Source: Gryganskiella cystojenkinii
Lineage: Eukaryota; Mortierellomycota; Mortierellomycetes; Mortierellales; Mortierellaceae
DNA: 27,490 nt
Assembly: GCA_015852425.1 (NCBI GenBank)
Contig: JAAAIG010000236.1
Location: 18,228-45,717, forward strand
Direction: 5' to 3'
The notes below the pieces were generated by a model. It did no database searches and had not been told where the DNA came from. It saw only the letters and a list, made by a program, of their open reading frames with translations. Shown one piece after another: positions 22,985 through 27,490 of this stretch. Positions within the stretch are counted from its first letter, which is position 1. Every line of letters starts with the position of its first letter. Made by a program: the position numbers and the translations under genes.

Positions 22985-25093
22985 ATGGCTTCTACAAACA
23001 AACCCGAAGCACTCACGGTCCTCATCGTCGGTGCTGGAATAGGAGGTCTCCTTCTTGGAGGACTACTCGAAAAAGCTGGCGTCTCTTATCGGATCTTTGA
23101 ACGCGCCGCTACCGTCAAACCTCTGGGTGAGTAATGAAGCTTTGTCTTTATTCATAAAAACCACTCAAAGTCTTTCAAAACACTAATATATCGTTACATT
23201 GTTTGAAGGTGCGGCACTCGGCTTGGGACCAACAATCCTCCCCGCTCTTGAACAACTTGGTCTTTTGGAGGAACTCGAAAAGATCTCTTTGCCATGCAAT
23301 GCACTTCACCTGTTCACTAGTGATATGGAGAGCCTGGGGGTCATGGAGATGAAAGGGCAAAAGGAGATGTAAGGATCCCTGCCTCTCTCTCGAACGTTTC
23401 TTCTGCGGAACGTTTTTGCTTAAAGTATCACGAAGAAGTCTGAACTTTGTCGCGTCATTTCTCCTAAGCTTTCATTACCTCTTTCATTTCTTTTGTAATA
23501 CCAGTGCTGGCTTTGAGAATTACATCTTTACTCGTCCCCCATTTTATTCGATGCTCCTTCGTCAGATCCCACCGGAAAAGGTCCACTTCAACAAGAAAAT
23601 CCTCCAAATCGTGGAAATGGTCGATAAAGTCAGAATCCATTGCTCTGATGATTCTTTCTACGAAGGCGACATCCTTGTCGGCGCCGATGGTGCCTACAGT
23701 ACCGTTCGTCAGCTGATGTACAAGGACATGTCGGAGAAGGGCATCTTGCCCAAAAAAGATCTGGAAAAGCTCAAGGCCGCTTATCTTTGCATGGTTGGAG
23801 TCACGGACCCTCTGGATACAGAGAAGTATCCTCAATTGAAAGACGATTTCATTCATTTCGCAACTTGCCAAGGAGGAAGAAAGCACACGGTAAATTTATC
23901 ACTTTTCTGTCGCTCTGGTTCTTACAAAGAGAGCGACGCACCTGACAGCTTTTTTTTTTTTACTAATTTTCTTGTCCGTTTTATTATATGCAGTGGAATG
24001 TCATTAACCTTCGTGAGAACAAAGTCGCGTGGGGACTTGGTATGCGGTTGGACGAGGAGGATAGTCCCCTGGAGAAGCCTTCCGTGAACTCCGAGTGGAA
24101 CCCAGATGGCAACGCAAGCATGATCAAAGAGTATCGAGATTTTCCATGTCCTTACGGCGGTACATTGGGTGACTTGATTGACAAGACCCCCGAGGATTTG
24201 ATTTCAAAGGTCTTTTTAGAGTACAAGTTGTTCAAAACCTGGTTTCATGGACGAACCGTCCTCCTCGGCGATGGCAAGTTTAAGCTTTCATTTTGGCAAC
24301 TTTTGAGGTTGCTCCATCGAAATAGCGTGTGTAATTATGCTGTTATGTTTAGACTATCATGCATGTACTGTACTAACCTTTCATTCCCTTCCGTCTTTAC
24401 CATTCTGATCCTGTCCTCGGTTTTGAAATCTTTTAGCTTGTCACAAGGTGAAAAAGAAGTGCAGTATTTGATCGTTTCAGAACAAAGGTGTGCCATCCAA
24501 GAAAAACTAACATCTTGTTATTCCTACTTCTATTTTTTTAACGTCCGCTTGATAGATGCTCCCTTCCGGAGGTCAAGGAGCTACAAACGCAATGCAGGAC
24601 GCGGTCATCTTGGCCAATTGCCTCTATGAGCTGCACGCGGACCGATCGCAAAAAGGGATCACACGCGCTTTCCAAAGCTATTACGACCAACGGTTCCCTC
24701 ATGCCAAGACTCAATATGGTCGTACTGTCTGGACCGAAAAGATCTTTTCGGGACAGGTAAATAACAAGCGACCGTCTATTCGTTCAACTGCCACTTATAT
24801 TCGAATAACAAAGAAATTTATTCATACGTCCCTTCTTGTCCCTTTTTCCGGCCGCTGATTAGAAATGGTACGAGAAACTCCTCCGAAAGATCCTTTTCAG
24901 CTATTTGCCCCAAGCTGTCCAACAAAAGAGTTTTGAGAATCTCAGCATGTATCGCCCTCAAGCTACCTTTATTCCGATGGCACCCTTCAGAGGCACCGGA
25001 CCTGTTCTCCCTCAGCTACTCTCTAAGAGATATCAAAAAGAGCAGGCAGACAAGAAGAAGAAAGAAGGACTGGCCGTCGCAGTCAGCGTTTGA
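22985..25093 (+). CDS. FAD-dependent monooxygenase, paralog B
   Basis: Seven exons: 22985-23126, 23209-23368, 23505-23889, 23994-24273, 24437-24447, 24556-24756, 24863-25093; 469 residues. Same architecture as paralog A: GAGIGG at residue 16, LVGADGAYSTVRQ, and GDACHKMLPSGGQGATNAMQ around residue 321. The C-terminal Lys/Gln-rich tail is also shared (KRYQKEQADKKKK). Exon 5 is an 11-nt micro-exon (CTTGTCACAAG) behind a GC-AG intron (24274-24436, donor GCAAGT). The ATG at 22985 is in context TCC ATG G. The paralogs share the order and length of almost every coding block but B lacks three introns of A. Head-to-head orientation over 661 bp points to co-regulation. The substrate cannot be assigned; no other biosynthetic genes are adjacent. 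Confidence 0.88.
24138..24280 (+). repeat. Near-identical inverted copy, arm 2 (partner 20693-20835)
   Basis: Plus-strand partner of the 143-nt block in paralog A; six synonymous differences over 45 codons and none in the following GGCAAGTT. The two arms are about 3.4 kb apart in inverted orientation. Confidence 0.9.
24274..24436 (+). other. GC-AG intron, paralog B
   Basis: Junction GATG|GCAAGT with acceptor CTTTTAG. Unspliced, the frame stays open but loses the conserved GDACHKMLP motif; spliced with the 11-nt exon 24437-24447 it restores it. Confidence 0.8.
24437..24447 (+). other. 11-nt micro-exon of paralog B
   Basis: CTTGTCACAAG, phase 1 in and phase 0 out, encodes the end of Ala plus Cys-His-Lys. 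It is followed by a GTGAAA donor. Same size, position and product as the micro-exon at 20589-20599. Confidence 0.8.
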
Positions 25094-25579
25094 TTTTGTA
25101 GTGGACATCAACAGAGCGAACATACGTTAATACATCGCCAATAATAACCTTGCGTGCTCAGCGATCAGGCCTCTTTTTGTCGCGCTACCGAACTATGGCT
25201 TTTTTATAAGAGAATCGAGACTGTTGAGATAAGGTGAGAGGATGGAGACAGCCTCGGTCGTAAGCTCTATATCAAATAGCATAACCAGTAGTTCCCATGG
25301 GCGCCTTTTTAATGGCACTATGGTTTTTACTGTTGTGCTCACAGCTGGCAATTATTAGAGTTTCAGAGAAGCGTGAACATACAGTTTTGTCCACTTTTCA
25401 CTAAACTAATACCTTTAGAGGCTCCAACTCTCATTAAGAGCTGCCCCCTTTTCCCCATTCCGCCCCCTTTCCTCTCTTTCTTCTCCCATTTCTTCTTCAC
25501 CCTCTCCATTTTTGCTTCAACTTTCTCACTGGCACATTCAACCTGTTCAAATCTGCAATCACCGCCACCACTCGAACTA
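25094..25579. other. Intergenic, no gene seen
   Basis: 486 bp between paralog B and the next gene. It holds stop-rich mixed sequence, TTTTTTATAAG at about 25200 and a CT-rich leader (25440-25530). The frame of the next gene is open upstream to about 25373 but lacks an ATG before 25580. Confidence 0.5.
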
Positions 25580-26870
25580 ATGCCGCCAGCACGCAAAAGG
25601 CAAAGGTCCTCTGGTGCTGTCACCGCTGCTCCTAGTACATCCATTGCCTCGATCTCCACTTCTACTGCCACAACTACTGATACTGCTGCTCGTCCTGCAA
25701 CATCCACTGCTCCTCCTGCAACGTCCACTGATCATCTTCCTGCAGAGACCGTTAATACTCACAGCAGTGATGAAGAGGTGGTGTTGCGCAACAGCTCCTC
25801 CCACCCTGATAAAGGGAAAGGTAGGGCAATGCCTCAACTTGAACATCTCTCCTCACCAAAGGCTCTTGAATCAGGTATTTGAATGCTCATTGTACCTCAA
25901 GGGTTGTCAAGTCGTGTCTGTTGTTTTGTCTAACACTCAACTGTTGATTGTTGTGCTAGATCCTGACATCGAACCACTGGCAGACTTTGATGGCGTAGAT
26001 CAACAGGATACAAACAATGAGGTGTTGGATATTTTTGGCGATCCCTTGTTTCCCTCACCCACACAACCAGCAGCTACACCAGCAGAAGGAACAGTGCCAG
26101 ACCAAATCACCATTGTCCTCCACTTTCGTATTGGCGAACCTCTCACTCACAGGCGTCCTCGGAAAAATCTACCTAGTCCGACCCCCATCATCTACAAGTG
26201 GAGCGACGATGACTATGATATTCTTTGCCTCAAGATTCAGCAAAAAGTAGTAGCCATTCAAAGGACCGTGAATGTGGAGTGGGAACGTGGATCCCATCCT
26301 CACCTGCAACCATACCACTCGGCGACAGCAAACCAGTATCTGAGCTTGGACAGCAGTCTCTGCAACGCCCAATTGCGGACTGCTTGGTTAAAGGAGTTTC
26401 GCAGGACAAGAAGTCAAGATGTTGTTTGCAACATCTACGTCTATTTAAGAGAAAATCAAGTAGCACCGGCTGCAGCAACGGGTTCAAATTCGATAGCAGC
26501 AGCGGCACAACAGAGGCGAGCAACTCAGAGTAGAATCCTTACGCAGACAGCTGTTATTCAACATCAACCAGATCCACAACACCTGGGACCGATCGGGACT
26601 GCTCATCTGGCCCGAACTGCGGCTCACCTGCCCCCATCCATTACGCCTATTGCTATCCCTTCAACAGATACATTTCGACATATGCGGCACCTAGATCAAC
26701 AAGCGGCTGAAATTCGCCAGCGTCAAGCACAGGGAGTTGAAGCAGACCAGCAGGAACGGAGGCCACTGAAAATTGAAGCTGCGGGAATAGTTTTTGAGGT
26801 TCGGATAAGTGCCAGCGAACTACGTGCGTTGTTGGACCTACCAGATATGAATCTTAATGGACTTAGATAA
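25580..26870 (+). CDS. Unrecognised protein with low-complexity flanks
   Basis: Two exons: 25580-25874 and 25960-26870; 401 residues. The intron (GTATTT donor, GTGCTAG acceptor) is in frame on both sides, so readthrough in the other frame is not needed. I do not recognise the family. Residues 1-80 begin MPPARKRQR (nuclear-signal-like) and are Ser/Thr/Ala-rich, then acidic (SSDEEVV). The middle, about 140-265, looks like a folded domain: DQITIVLHFRIGEPL, PTPIIYKWSDDDYDILCLKI, then QYLSLDSSLCNAQLRTAW and VVCNIYVYLREN. The rest is Ala/Gln-rich with a helical segment (MRHLDQQAAEIRQRQAQG) and a Leu-rich C-terminus. A nuclear or DNA-linked role, or a tie to a mobile-element family, is only a guess. 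Confidence 0.6.
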
Positions 26871-27330
26871 AGATGATACCTAAGGCAGGTTAAGGTTTGA
26901 GCATGAATGCCAACAAGCAAATCAAGACTGTTGGTTTCTGTGTATGTTGGAGGAGGGTGTTATGCGGGCGTGGGGTTCTCCTTCGAAAGACTTCTTGTAG
27001 AGGTTCTATTATTTTTGTGTCCGCTGAACTAAACTGATTGCCATGAATCTTTGTAAGAAACACTGTCATTTTTCTCTCTGTGTTTACACTACGCCATCAA
27101 TGACTGTGCAGTTCATCGCAGTGTCGAAGGTCAATGGTAAATGGGTGTCCAATATAGAAGCTAAAGCATCGTAGAAGATGTTTCTAGTAAAAGTTAGCTA
27201 GTGCACCAAGCACCTTTTTCAACATAGAAAAACGAGTTGAGAAGTAATTATTCATTTTTTTTCTTGTATTTTTAGAAGCTACAGCAGGGAAATATCCATT
27301 TCCCACTCAAATGTATTCATACCACTTCGA
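26871..27330. other. Intergenic, no gene seen
   Basis: 460 bp of AT-rich sequence after the unrecognised gene. A T-rich stretch ending TATTTTTAG at about 27275 resembles a splice acceptor on the plus strand, but no supported exon follows it. No RNA gene was recognised. Confidence 0.4.
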
Positions 27331-27456
27331 CTACATTATCTTCAAAGGACTTCGAGTGTTGACAAGCACAGAGTCCCTCTCCTTATAACGCTGCCGCGCA
27401 ATCTGATTTCGAAGACCCCGGGCTCTAATGATCAAATCAATAAAATGGTTGTCGAG
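27331..27456 (-). CDS. Possible 3'-terminal exon of a gene continuing off the window
   Basis: On the minus strand a 42-codon open stretch starts after an acceptor-like TTGCAATTAGTAG and ends at TAG (27333-27331). It reads LDNHFIDLIIRARGLRNQIA, then RQRYKERDSVLVNTRSPLKI, M and stop, a sober amphipathic, charged sequence rather than low-complexity noise. No upstream exon is visible because the window ends at 27490. I do not recognise a family. It could equally be chance. Confidence 0.25.
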   Translation of the reverse strand, partial: LDNHFIDLIIRARGLRNQIARQRYKERDSVLVNTRSPLKIM

Positions 27457-27490
27457 CTACTAATTGCAAATAAAACATATCGCAATGCTG

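Noticed and set aside
19951..25093. Pseudogene status for one monooxygenase copy
   Set aside because: Apparent frame breaks vanish once GC-AG introns and the 11-nt exon are used; both copies then encode full-length proteins (470 and 469 residues) with all cofactor motifs.
17809..25093. Secondary-metabolite cluster made of the GH16-like gene and the two monooxygenases
   Set aside because: No backbone synthase, transporter or regulator is present, and the GH16-like gene is convergent and functionally unrelated.

Overview
The window is nuclear DNA of an intron-rich filamentous fungus. Introns are short (roughly 60-200 nt), carry long T-tracts before the acceptor, and almost all are GT-AG. Intergenic DNA is compact and rich in homopolymers. 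The gene content (oil-body-associated DUF1264 protein, CRH-type GH16, F-box/LRR protein, divergent FAD-monooxygenase paralogs) fits an early-diverging fungus, most likely Mucoromycota/Mortierellomycotina; that placement is inference. No rRNA, tRNA, CRISPR array or intact transposon was seen.

Layout. 38-3883 (-): 12-exon CANIN-domain protein related to SLF2/Nse6 of the SMC5/6 complex. 4379-7156 (+): 9-exon WD40 protein of the DCAF11/LEC14B family, a CUL4-DDB1 substrate receptor; the two genes share a divergent promoter. 7426-9942 (+): 7-exon RING-H2 ubiquitin ligase of RNF126/RNF115 type. 10173-13716 (-): 7-exon cytosolic alanyl-tRNA synthetase, with an in-frame ATG-less 5' extension that could encode a mitochondrial leader. 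14270-15910 (+): single-exon F-box/LRR protein. 16198-17361 (+): oil-body-associated protein. 17809-19820 (+): secretory CRH-like GH16 protein whose catalytic motif is degenerate. 19951-22323 (-) and 22985-25093 (+): head-to-head FAD-dependent monooxygenase paralogs. 25580-26870 (+): unrecognised protein. 27331-27456 (-): possible last exon of a gene running off the window.

Three genes (DCAF11-like, RING-H2, F-box) belong to ubiquitin pathways and one to genome maintenance, but spacing and orientation give no sign of a dedicated cluster. The most unusual part is the monooxygenase pair. Both copies contain an 11-nt micro-exon preceded by a GC-AG intron, inside the conserved FAD-binding motif. 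One copy has three extra introns, one of them also GC-AG. A 143-nt stretch differs between the copies only at six synonymous sites while the flanks have diverged, which suggests gene conversion. Exon boundaries were set by hand from splice consensus, reading-frame phase and family similarity; all listed models close in frame.
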